Positions 34,433 to 42,327 of a stretch of 64,000 nucleotides of DNA are shown here, piece by piece. The DNA is from Flavobacterium aciduliphilum (GTDB taxonomy: Bacteria; Bacteroidota; Bacteroidia; Flavobacteriales; Flavobacteriaceae), in NCBI RefSeq assembly GCF_003268855.1, contig NZ_QLSZ01000002.1, positions 124,001 through 188,000 of the forward strand, in the 5' to 3' direction. Both the position numbers and the translations under genes were made by a program. Within the stretch, counting starts at the first letter, position 1, and the number at the start of each line of letters is the position of its first letter. The notes under the pieces are model-generated. The model saw only the letters and a list, made by a program, of their open reading frames with translations, was not told the DNA's origin and searched no databases.

Positions 34433-35245
34433 ATGAGCAATAATTCGCACGAGCTTCTGCGAACTGGCGGAGCAATTGAGTTAAAAATTGAAAATAAGGT
34501 AGCGTGGATTACACTTAATAGACCTGAAGTATTCAACAGTTTCAACAGAGATATGGCCTTGTCTTTACAGAGTGTTTTAGACAATTGCAATGAAGATTCA
34601 ACAGTTAGAGCTATAGTTCTAACAGGGAATGGAAAAGCATTTTGTGCTGGACAAGACTTAAAAGAAGTTACTGATCCAGAGTTAAATCCAGGATTTAGAA
34701 AAATCTTAGAAGAACACTACAATCCAATTATTCAAAGAATTAGAACTATCGAAAAACCAATCGTAGCAGCAGTAAATGGAGTAGCCGCAGGGGCTGGAGC
34801 AAATATTGCTTTGGCATGTGATATTGTTATTGCCTCCGAACATGCGAGTTTTATTCAAGCTTTTAGTAAAATAGGATTGGTACCAGATAGTGCTGGAACC
34901 TTCTTTTTACCACGATTAATTGGGTTTCAAAAAGCATCGGCATTGATGATGTTGGGCGATAAAGTTTCAGCTCTCGAAGCATTAACTATGGGGATGATTT
35001 ACAAATTATTTCCAGTAGCCACTTTTGAGGAAGAAGTAAAAACCATTGCCGAAAATTTAGCACAAATGCCAACAAAAGCATTAGGATTAACCAAAAGATT
35101 GTTAAATCAATCCATGACTAATACTTTGGAACAACAATTGGCATTAGAAAGTGATTTGCAAATAGAAGCGAGTTCATCATACGATTATAACGAAGGAGTA
35201 ACTGCTTTTATTGAAAAAAGAAAACCAGAATTCAAAGGAAATTAA
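34433..35245 (+). CDS. paaG: Enoyl-CoA hydratase/isomerase, probable ring-epoxide isomerase PaaG
   Basis: 270 residues of the crotonase fold. The oxyanion-hole segments are GKAFCAGQDLKEV and VNGVAAGAGANIALACDIVIA. SKIGLVPDSAGTFFLPRLIG (Asp where hydratases have Glu) fits PaaG, which turns the ring-epoxide into the oxepin-CoA. Order after the epoxidase genes agrees. A generic enoyl-CoA hydratase is the alternative. Confidence 0.88.
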   Translation: MSNNSHELLRTGGAIELKIENKVAWITLNRPEVFNSFNRDMALSLQSVLDNCNEDSTVRAIVLTGNGKAFCAGQDLKEVTDPELNPGFRKILEEHYNPIIQRIRTIEKPIVAAVNGVAAGAGANIALACDIVIASEHASFIQAFSKIGLVPDSAGTFFLPRLIGFQKASALMMLGDKVSALEALTMGMIYKLFPVATFEEEVKTIAENLAQMPTKALGLTKRLLNQSMTNTLEQQLALESDLQIEASSSYDYNEGVTAFIEKRKPEFKGN

Positions 35246-35247
35246 AT

Positions 35248-35294
35248 AATCAACTTAGCGAACTTAGCGTAAAACCTAGCGCTCTTTGCGGTTA
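35248..35294 (+). repeat. CTTTGCG-type repeat between paaG and paaH
   Basis: Reads CTTAGCG-AACTTAGCG, then CTAGCG, CTCTTTGCGGTTAAA, period about ten bases. A close direct copy is at 40808-40851 and an inverted relative at 44701-44743. Confidence 0.75.
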
Positions 35295-35305
35295 AAAGTA
35301 GTAGT

Positions 35306-36463
35306 ATGAATATAGCAATAATAGGTTCAGGAACCATGGGAAGCGGCATTGCGCAAGTAGCCGCAACAGCTGGTTGTGCCGTAAAATTATTTGATTTGAA
35401 TCAAGATGCGTTAGCCAAAAGTAAAAAGGCTCTTGAAACTACGTTATCGAAGTTAGTCGAAAAAGAAAAAATTGATGCCGATGAAAAATCCCGAATTCAA
35501 AACTCTATTTCTTATGTCAATTCGCTCAACGATTTATCCGATTCTGACCTAGTCATTGAAGCGATTGTAGAAAATCTTGAAGTCAAGCGAAAGGTATTCT
35601 CTGAATTAGAAACTTTAGTCTCAGAAAATACGATATTGGCTTCCAACACATCATCGTTATCTATAGCTTCCATTGCTGCTTCTTGTAAAAAACCGGAACG
35701 CGTCATTGGAATTCACTTTTTTAATCCAGCGCCATTGATGCAGTTGGTTGAGGTGATTCCGGCGGTGCAAACGAGCGAAGAAGTGTTGCAAAAATCGGTA
35801 CAAATTATCTCCGATTGGAAGAAAGTTGTAGCCGTTGCCAAAGATACGCCAGGTTTTATCGTAAATCGTGTTGCTCGACCTTTTTACAGTGAAAGTTTAC
35901 GCATTTATGAGGAAGGTGTAGCCGACTTCGCTACAATAGATTGGGCTTTAAAAACTATCGGCGGTTTCCGAATGGGTCCATTTGAATTAATGGATATGAT
36001 TGGACATGATGTGAATTATATCGTAACCGCAACCGTGTTTACCGCTTTTTATTTTGACCCAAAATTTAAACCGTCATTCACACAAAAACGTCTGTTGGAA
36101 GCCGGATTTTTAGGAAGAAAATCGGGAAGAGGTTTTTATGATTATTGTCAAGAATTACCTGTTCCAAAAGAAGATTTGGCTTTAGCGAAAAGCATTTTTG
36201 AACGCGTAATCGTCATGCTTATCAACGAAGCGGCCGATACGTTCTTTTTAAACATTGCTTCTGCTAAAGATATTGACAACGCCATGACCAAAGGAGTGAA
36301 TTACCCAAAAGGACTACTCGCTTGGGCTAATGAATTGGGAATAAATTGGTGCGTAGAAAAGCTGGACGAATTGTACAATGAATACCACGAAGACCGATAT
36401 AGATGCAGTCCGATTTTGCGTAGAATGGCAAGAGAAGGTAAAAAGTTTTTAATTAACGAATGA
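35306..36463 (+). CDS. paaH: 3-hydroxyacyl-CoA dehydrogenase PaaH
   Basis: 385 residues. The N-terminal NAD site is GSGTMGSG (residues 7-14); DLVIEAIVENLEVK, SNTSSLSIASIA and GIHFFNPAPLMQLVEVIP are diagnostic of the family, with the catalytic His in FFNP context. Two C-terminal 3HCDH helices follow, shorter than the 475-residue E. coli PaaH. It oxidises 3-hydroxyadipyl-CoA to 3-oxoadipyl-CoA. Confidence 0.94.
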   Translation: MNIAIIGSGTMGSGIAQVAATAGCAVKLFDLNQDALAKSKKALETTLSKLVEKEKIDADEKSRIQNSISYVNSLNDLSDSDLVIEAIVENLEVKRKVFSELETLVSENTILASNTSSLSIASIAASCKKPERVIGIHFFNPAPLMQLVEVIPAVQTSEEVLQKSVQIISDWKKVVAVAKDTPGFIVNRVARPFYSESLRIYEEGVADFATIDWALKTIGGFRMGPFELMDMIGHDVNYIVTATVFTAFYFDPKFKPSFTQKRLLEAGFLGRKSGRGFYDYCQELPVPKEDLALAKSIFERVIVMLINEAADTFFLNIASAKDIDNAMTKGVNYPKGLLAWANELGINWCVEKLDELYNEYHEDRYRCSPILRRMAREGKKFLINE

Positions 36464-36464
36464 A

Positions 36465-36530
36465 GATTAACGATTTTTGATTGCTGAACTATACAAAAAA
36501 TCAAAAATCCTTAATCAACAATCAAATAAA
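36465..36530. repeat. GATTnnn heptad pair between paaH and paaI
   Basis: Left arm GATTAACGATTTTTGATTG; right arm AAAAATCAAAAATC and CAACAATCAAA. The arms are inverted versions of each other and can pair. Confidence 0.75.
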
Positions 36531-36535
36531 TCATT

Positions 36536-36943
36536 ATGGAAGGAACCAAAATACCATACAAGATGTTGAGTCAGGATGCCTATAGTCAGTGGCTCGGGAT
36601 TGAAATTCTCGAATGTGAAATCGGGCGTTGCAAAGTAGGGATGACCGTTCGAAAAGAAATGCTCAACAGCATGTACAAAGCGCATGGCGGAATTACGTAT
36701 TCGTTAGCCGATACCGCTTTCGGATTTGCTGCTAATACGCACGGAAGGTTTTCGGTTTCTATCGAAACGTCTATCAATCATATTGAAGCGGTTAGTGAAG
36801 GCGATTATCTAATGGCCGAATCCGTAATTGAAAAAGTAAACAATAAATTAGGATTTAATATTATAGAAGTAAAACGAGGGGACGAGTTGGTGGCGCTTTT
36901 TAAAGGCGTCGTGTATCGCACTCAAAAAGAATGGGAAGAATAA
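36536..36943 (+). CDS. paaI: Phenylacetate-pathway thioesterase PaaI
   Basis: 135 residues, hotdog fold. KAHGGITYSLADTAFGFAAN contains the HGG pattern with the conserved Asp, and SIETSINHIEAVSEGDYL follows. PaaI hydrolyses ring-hydroxylated or dead-end CoA esters, which frees trapped CoA. Confidence 0.93.
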   Translation: MEGTKIPYKMLSQDAYSQWLGIEILECEIGRCKVGMTVRKEMLNSMYKAHGGITYSLADTAFGFAANTHGRFSVSIETSINHIEAVSEGDYLMAESVIEKVNNKLGFNIIEVKRGDELVALFKGVVYRTQKEWEE

Positions 36944-36944
36944 A

Positions 36945-37018
36945 ATTAACGATTGAAGATTAACGATTTTTGATTTATGAAGTTTAACCTAAAACCTACA
37001 ACCTAATACCAAATACCT
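36945..37018 (+). repeat. GATTnnn and CCTACAA heptads between paaI and paaJ
   Basis: A GATTAACGATTGAAGATTAACGATTTTTGATT run is followed directly by CCTAAAA, CCTACAA, CCTAATA, CCAAATA, CCTAA: two heptad families side by side. Confidence 0.8.
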
Positions 37019-37020
37019 AA

Positions 37021-38223
37021 ATGGAAGCATATATCATAGACGGCGTTCGAACGCCAATAGGAAGTTATCAAGGCACTTTATCAGCAGTAAGAGCTGATGA
37101 TTTAGGGGCTTTGGTTATCAAATCCGTAGTTGAAAAAAATCCAAACATTCCAACCGGTGCCTACGATGACGTTATCATAGGTTGCGCCAATCAGGCGGGT
37201 GAGGACAATCGTAATGTGGCTCGTATGTCTTTACTGTTAGCGGGATTGCCGTATACCGTTCCGGGTGAAACGGTGAATCGGTTGTGCAGTTCGGGATTGT
37301 CGGCTATTATCAATGCGAGTCGGGCGATTAAAGCAGGCGACGGACATGTGTTTATTGCCGGTGGAGTTGAGAATATGACACGTGGTCCTTTGGTGGTTTC
37401 CAAACCCTCATCGGCCTATGGAACTGATAGTAAAATGTACGATTCGAGTTTTGGATGGCGATTCATCAATCCGAAAATGCACGCCATGTATGGCACGGAT
37501 GCGATGGGAGAAACGGCTGAAAATTTGGTAGAAAAATATAACATCTCTCGTGAAGACCAAGATGCGTTTGCGTTGCACAGCCAACAAAAAGCTACTGCGG
37601 CTCAAGCTTCAGGACGATTAGCCAAAGAAATTGTAACTGTTGACATTCCGCAACGAAAAGGGGATGCGATTCAATTCTCGAAAGACGAATTTATCAAGCC
37701 AACTACCTCAAAGGAAGGTTTGGCAAAATTGCGTCCGGCATTTAAAAAAGACGGTAGCGTAACTGCTGGAAATGCCTCAGGATTAAATGACGGTGCAGCG
37801 GCAACGATTATTGCCTCTGCGGAAGCGGTCCAACAATACGGTTTAAGACCTCTCGCTCGAATTGTGAGTTCGGCTGTAGTGGGCGTAGAGCCGAGAATTA
37901 TGGGAATTGGTCCAGTGGAAGCGACTAAAAAAGCTTTGGCAAAAGCAGGTTTGACGTTAGACCAAATTGACATCATCGAATTGAACGAGGCGTTTGCGGC
38001 TCAGAGTATTGCTTGCATTCGGGAGTTGGGATTGAAAGACAACGACCCAAGAATTAATCCGAATGGTGGCGCTATTGCTATTGGTCATCCACTAGGAGTA
38101 ACGGGAGCCAGAATTGCCTATTCAGCAGCATTAGAATTGCAGTTGACCGGAAAGCGATATGCCTTAATCACGATGTGTATTGGGGTTGGGCAAGGCTATG
38201 CGGTGATTATTGAAAGGGTATAG
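37021..38223 (+). CDS. paaJ: 3-oxoadipyl-CoA thiolase PaaJ
   Basis: 400 residues, thiolase fold. Acyl-accepting Cys89 in NRLCSSGLSA, the GGAIAIGHPLGVTGAR His motif, and CIGVGQG near the C-terminus. EAYIIDGVRTPIG with SALRADDLGA-like sequence near the N-terminus matches the PaaJ/PcaF group. It releases acetyl-CoA and succinyl-CoA. The ATG directly follows the repeat. Confidence 0.95.
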   Translation: MEAYIIDGVRTPIGSYQGTLSAVRADDLGALVIKSVVEKNPNIPTGAYDDVIIGCANQAGEDNRNVARMSLLLAGLPYTVPGETVNRLCSSGLSAIINASRAIKAGDGHVFIAGGVENMTRGPLVVSKPSSAYGTDSKMYDSSFGWRFINPKMHAMYGTDAMGETAENLVEKYNISREDQDAFALHSQQKATAAQASGRLAKEIVTVDIPQRKGDAIQFSKDEFIKPTTSKEGLAKLRPAFKKDGSVTAGNASGLNDGAAATIIASAEAVQQYGLRPLARIVSSAVVGVEPRIMGIGPVEATKKALAKAGLTLDQIDIIELNEAFAAQSIACIRELGLKDNDPRINPNGGAIAIGHPLGVTGARIAYSAALELQLTGKRYALITMCIGVGQGYAVIIERV

Positions 38224-38299
38224 ATTAACGATTGAAGATTTTTGATTGTCGATTTAAGAAGTTCAAAAATCAAATATTATCAATCAAAAATCAAACAAA
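38223..38299. repeat. GATTnnn heptad pair between paaJ and paaZ
   Basis: Left: GATTAAC, GATTGAA, GATTTTT, GATTGTC, GATTTAA. Right: AATCAAA, TATTATC, AATCAAA, AATCAAA. The two halves form an inverted pair. An open frame across it is a false N-terminal extension of paaZ. Confidence 0.85.
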
Positions 38300-38304
38300 A
38301 AATT

Positions 38305-40800
38305 ATGACTAAAACACAACATTACGTACTAGGAACATGGACTTCAGCTACCGGAGAAGGAAAGCCATCATATGACGCAGTAACTGGTGAATTCATCGCA
38401 GAAACTTCTGTAGAAGGATTGGATATTCCTGCGATTTTGCATTATGGAAGAACCAAAGGCGGCGAAAAACTGCGCAAGATGACCTTCCAAGAACGCGGCA
38501 ATATGATAAAAAGTTTGGCGCTATATTTGACCAAACGCAAAGAAGCGTTTTACGAAATCAGTTACCGAACAGGAGCTACTCGCATCGATTCGTGGATTGA
38601 CATTGAAGGTGGTTTTGGAAATTTATATTCGAATGCCTCGTTGCGAAAATTGTTTCCTAATCAACCGTATCACGTAGAAGGTGACCCGATTGATTTGTCG
38701 AAAGGGGGTCGATTTATGGCGCATCATATTTTGGTTCCGAAAAAAGGCGTGGCGATTCATATTAATGCATTTAACTTTCCAATTTGGGGAATGTTAGAAA
38801 AATGTGCGGTCAATTGGATGGCGGGAATGCCAGCAGTGGTTTTACCTGCACCCGTAACGGCTTATTTAACCGAAGCGGTGGTACGAGAAATTATTGCTTC
38901 TAATATATTGCCAGAAGGCGCCTTGCAATTGATTTCGGGAACCGCCAAAAACATTTTTGATACTGTTGAAAGTCAGGATGTGATTACGTTTACTGGTTCG
39001 GCAGCTACAGGAAGATTGTTGAAAGCACATCCAAGAATTATTCAGGAATCGGTACCGTTTACGATGGAAGCCGATAGTTTGAATGCTTCTATTTTAGGCG
39101 AAGACGCTGTTCCAGGAACACCCGAATTTGATTTGTTTATCAATCAAGCTCGTAGTGAAATTACGGTAAAAGCCGGACAAAAATGTACTGCGATTCGAAG
39201 AATGATTGTTCCTGAAAAATTGATGGATGATGTACAAGGGGCGCTTTCAAAATCGTTGGATAAATTAGCAATTGGTGACCCGAGATTGAAAGAAGTTCGC
39301 ATGGGAGCTTTAGTAAGTAAAGACCAAGTAAATGTTTTAAAAGGAAGAGTTCAGGAATTATCCAAATCGGCCAAAATAGTGTATGGCGATTTAGAAAAAA
39401 CGAACATCATCGGAGCGGATGAAAAAGGCGCTTTTGTGAGTCCGATTTTACTTCGTGAAGACCATCCATTCACTAATGTAGCGGTTCACGAAACCGAAGC
39501 TTTTGGGCCGGTTTCAACGATTATGCCTTATAAGAATTTGGATCAAGCGATTGAATTAGCCCAAATGGGTAAAGGGTCGTTAGTGTCGTCAATTGTGACC
39601 AATTCAGATGCAATTGCTAAAGATTATGTGGTCAATGCCGCCTCGCATCACGGTAGAATTTTGGTGTTGAATCGTGAGAATGCCAAACAAAGTACGGGTC
39701 ACGGTTCGCCATTACCATTATTGGTTCACGGAGGTCCTGGTCGTGCTGGAGGAGGTGAAGAAATGGGTGGTGTTCGAGGTATCAAACATTATATGCAACG
39801 TTGTGCCATTCAGGGTTCGCCAACAACTTTAACCGAAATCACAGGCATTTATCAAGCGCATTCGGCGTATAAAGAAATCACGCAACATCCGTTTCAATAC
39901 CATTGGGAGGATATTCAACCGGGAATGTCATTGCGTACTCATAATCGTACCGTGACCGATACCGATATTATCAATTTTGCTAATTTAACTTGGGATCATT
40001 TTTATGCGCATACCGATATTACTTCGTTGGATGGAAGTATTTTTAAGAAAAGAACCGCACACGGCTACTTCATTTTAGCGGCAGCGGCTGGTTTGTTTGT
40101 CTATCCAAATAAAGGTCCGGTTGCTGCGAATTACGGATTGGAAGAATGTCGTTTCTTGCGTCCGATTTATCACAATGATACCGTTTATGTGCGTTTAACG
40201 TGCAAACAAAAAGTGGATAGAGACGTGGCTTCAGCCGAACATCCGAGCGGTATTGTGAAATGGTTTGTTGAGGTTTTTGATACTACTGATGAGTTGGTAG
40301 CAGTTGCTACAATTTTGACCATGGTACAGAAAAAACAAGAGGTTTTTGTAGAAATGACCGATGAAAAAGTTGCTGAATGTATCAATAAATTAACAGAAAA
40401 TGCCAAACCAATTTGGGGAATTCTAACGCCGCAACATTTGTTGGAACATTTGGAAGAAGGCTACAAAATCCTTTCAGGTGAAATTCAAGATTTCGAAATT
40501 GTAACACCCTCAACCATTTTGGATAAAGTGCATAATTCGCTATACAATTATGATAAATTTCCAAAGGGAACTAAGTTTCCAACGATGAAAAAAGATGAAT
40601 TAGAAGACTTAGTTCATCCTGATTTTGAAACCGCCAAAGCCAAATTTTTCGAAGCAAGAGAACAATACAAAACCTTCTTCAAAGAAAATCCAGAAGCGAT
40701 TATGAAGAATATGGTTTTTGGAGAATTAAATAGATACGAATCGTATTTGTTAGAACGAAAACATTTGAATCATCATTTTGAACAATTTAATTTAATATAA
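38305..40800 (+). CDS. paaZ: PaaZ, aldehyde dehydrogenase - hydratase fusion with extra C-terminal domain
   Basis: 831 residues. Part one (1 to about 515) is an aldehyde dehydrogenase with nucleophile Cys294 in KAGQKCTAIRR. Part two (about 535-670) is a MaoC-type hotdog hydratase with NLTWDHFYAHTD. E. coli PaaZ (681 residues) ends here. Part three (about 680-831) is extra: TPQHLLEHLEEGY and FGELNRYESYLLERKHLNHHFEQF resemble the DUF1569/DinB-like four-helix domain with its conserved His residues. PaaZ opens oxepin-CoA and oxidises the resulting aldehyde. I set the start at the MTKTQHYVLG methionine because upstream in-frame residues come from a repeat. Confidence 0.93.
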   Translation: MTKTQHYVLGTWTSATGEGKPSYDAVTGEFIAETSVEGLDIPAILHYGRTKGGEKLRKMTFQERGNMIKSLALYLTKRKEAFYEISYRTGATRIDSWIDIEGGFGNLYSNASLRKLFPNQPYHVEGDPIDLSKGGRFMAHHILVPKKGVAIHINAFNFPIWGMLEKCAVNWMAGMPAVVLPAPVTAYLTEAVVREIIASNILPEGALQLISGTAKNIFDTVESQDVITFTGSAATGRLLKAHPRIIQESVPFTMEADSLNASILGEDAVPGTPEFDLFINQARSEITVKAGQKCTAIRRMIVPEKLMDDVQGALSKSLDKLAIGDPRLKEVRMGALVSKDQVNVLKGRVQELSKSAKIVYGDLEKTNIIGADEKGAFVSPILLREDHPFTNVAVHETEAFGPVSTIMPYKNLDQAIELAQMGKGSLVSSIVTNSDAIAKDYVVNAASHHGRILVLNRENAKQSTGHGSPLPLLVHGGPGRAGGGEEMGGVRGIKHYMQRCAIQGSPTTLTEITGIYQAHSAYKEITQHPFQYHWEDIQPGMSLRTHNRTVTDTDIINFANLTWDHFYAHTDITSLDGSIFKKRTAHGYFILAAAAGLFVYPNKGPVAANYGLEECRFLRPIYHNDTVYVRLTCKQKVDRDVASAEHPSGIVKWFVEVFDTTDELVAVATILTMVQKKQEVFVEMTDEKVAECINKLTENAKPIWGILTPQHLLEHLEEGYKILSGEIQDFEIVTPSTILDKVHNSLYNYDKFPKGTKFPTMKKDELEDLVHPDFETAKAKFFEAREQYKTFFKENPEAIMKNMVFGELNRYESYLLERKHLNHHFEQFNLI

Positions 40801-40807
40801 AAATAAA

Positions 40808-40851
40808 GACTTAGCGAACCTTGCGTAAACTTTGCGCTCTTTGCGATTAAA
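40808..40851 (+). repeat. CTTTGCG-type repeat between paaZ and paaF
   Basis: ACTTAGCGA, ACCTTGCGTA, AACTTTGCGC, TCTTTGCGAT, TAAA: a ten-base period, close to the copy at 35248-35294. Confidence 0.75.
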
Positions 40852-40858
40852 TAGTATA

Positions 40859-41608
40859 ATGGAAGCATACGTAAAACAAAACCTAGAAAACGACATTGCT
40901 ACAATCGAGTTTTTTCATCCTGCTAAAAATTCATTACCAGGAATTATTTTAGCACAATTAGCCAATACGATTACAGAAGTAGGGCACAATCCAGAAGTAA
41001 AAGTAATTATTTTGAAAAGCGGTGGCGATAGTGCTTTTTGCGCGGGAGCTAGTTTTCAAGAATTAATCAATATCGATGATGCAGCAACTGGAAAAGTATT
41101 CTTTTCTGGTTTTGCCAATGTAATCAATGCCATGCGAAAATGCCCAAAATTCATTATTGTAAGAATCCAAGGGAAAACCGTTGGAGGTGGCGTAGGTATT
41201 GCCGCAGCGGCTGATTATTGTATGGCAACCAAGAATGCAGCGATTAAACTAAGCGAACTGAATGTAGGTATTGGACCCTTTGTCGTATCACCTGCCATCG
41301 AACGAAAAATGGGAGTTTCTGCCATGTCACAAATTGCCATAGATGCTAATACATTTTATGAAGCATCTTGGGCAAAAGACAAAGGATTGTATGCTACGAT
41401 CTATGAAACGGTAGAAGCACTTGATGAAGCGGTACAACAATTCGCCGAATATCTATGTACTTACAATCCCGAGGCGATGACTGAAATGAAAAAGATTTTT
41501 TGGCGAGGTACCGAAGATTGGGATGCTTTATTAGCTGAAAGAGCCGCCATCAGTGGACGATTGGTGTTGTCTGATTTTACAAAAGAAACGTTGAAGAAGT
41601 TTAAATAA
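40859..41608 (+). CDS. paaF: Enoyl-CoA hydratase, probable PaaF
   Basis: 249 residues, crotonase fold, more divergent than paaG. DSAFCAGASFQEL and GKTVGGGVGIAAAADYCMA form the oxyanion hole, while LSELNVGIGPFVVSPAIERKMG takes the place of the usual catalytic Glu segment. Position in the cluster suggests 2,3-dehydroadipyl-CoA hydration. The longer frame from 40832 begins inside the repeat and is rejected. Confidence 0.82.
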   Translation: MEAYVKQNLENDIATIEFFHPAKNSLPGIILAQLANTITEVGHNPEVKVIILKSGGDSAFCAGASFQELINIDDAATGKVFFSGFANVINAMRKCPKFIIVRIQGKTVGGGVGIAAAADYCMATKNAAIKLSELNVGIGPFVVSPAIERKMGVSAMSQIAIDANTFYEASWAKDKGLYATIYETVEALDEAVQQFAEYLCTYNPEAMTEMKKIFWRGTEDWDALLAERAAISGRLVLSDFTKETLKKFK

Positions 41609-41611
41609 GGT

Positions 41612-41693
41612 AGTAGGATTTAGGTAGTAGGTGTTAGAAGGAAACCTACAACCCACAACCTACAACCCACAACCTACAACCCACAACCTAAAA
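41612..41693. repeat. CCTACAA heptad pair between paaF and paaY
   Basis: Left half TAGGATTTAGGTAGTAGG; right half alternates CCTACAA and CCCACAA six times in near-perfect tandem (41644-41690). This is the most regular heptad array in the window. Confidence 0.9.
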
Positions 41694-41695
41694 AT

Positions 41696-42292
41696 ATGAT
41701 ATACGAATTCAAAGGGTTTATCCCAGTCATACACGAAAGTAGTTTTATTCATCCACAAGCGGCAGTTACGGGTAATGTGATTATTGGAAAAAATGTGTAT
41801 GTTGGTCCTGGTGCTGCCATTCGTGGCGATTGGGGTGAAATTATCATTGAAGATGGGTGTAACGTGCAAGAAAATTGCACGATTCATATGTTCCCTGGAA
41901 AGACGATGGTGTTAAAAGCTAGGGCACATATTGGTCACGGAGCGATAATTCACGGAGCTAATATTGGAGCCAATTGTTTAGTCGGAATGAATGCCGTAAT
42001 TATGGATGATGTGAATATAGGCGATGAATGTATCATTGGTGCCTTAAGTTTCATAAAAGCCGGAATGCAAATCCCAAATCGAAAAATGGTAGTGGGAAAT
42101 CCAGCCGCAATTATAAAAGACGTTTCGGATGAAATGATGGTTTGGAAAACCAAAGGAACCGCTTTGTACCAACAATTGCCAAAAGAGTGTTACGAAACCT
42201 TAAAAGCCGTTGAACCGTTGCGAGAAATCCCAACTAATCGACAAACACAAGAAGCGTTTTATAAAACATTAGAAGAATTTAAAAAATCGTAG
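41696..42292 (+). CDS. paaY: PaaY, gamma-carbonic-anhydrase-like hexapeptide thioesterase
   Basis: 198 residues. A left-handed beta-helix: repeats such as VIIGKNVYVGPGAAIRGDWG, TMVLKARAHIGHGAIIHGANIG and CLVGMNAVIMDDVNIGDE. The three His ligands of gamma-carbonic anhydrases (HMF, HIGHG) are present. PaaY is thought to assist thioester clearance in the pathway. Confidence 0.93.
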   Translation: MIYEFKGFIPVIHESSFIHPQAAVTGNVIIGKNVYVGPGAAIRGDWGEIIIEDGCNVQENCTIHMFPGKTMVLKARAHIGHGAIIHGANIGANCLVGMNAVIMDDVNIGDECIIGALSFIKAGMQIPNRKMVVGNPAAIIKDVSDEMMVWKTKGTALYQQLPKECYETLKAVEPLREIPTNRQTQEAFYKTLEEFKKS

Positions 42293-42293
42293 T

Positions 42294-42311
42294 GACAATT
42301 TGCGAATTGTC
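42294..42311. repeat. GACAATT palindrome
   Basis: GACAATT-TGCG-AATTGTC, perfect seven-base arms, directly after the paaY stop and 17 bases before the E2 start. A different hairpin class from the heptad pairs. Confidence 0.7.
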
Positions 42312-42327
42312 CCTACATATGTAAAAT

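Noticed and set aside
38242..38304. In-frame N-terminal extension of paaZ
   Set aside because: The 21 extra codons are encoded by the GATTnnn/AATCAAA repeat pair and have no counterpart in PaaZ proteins.
40832..40858. N-terminal extension of the PaaF-like protein
   Set aside because: It lies inside the CTTTGCG repeat; the ATG at 40859 gives the normal hydratase start.
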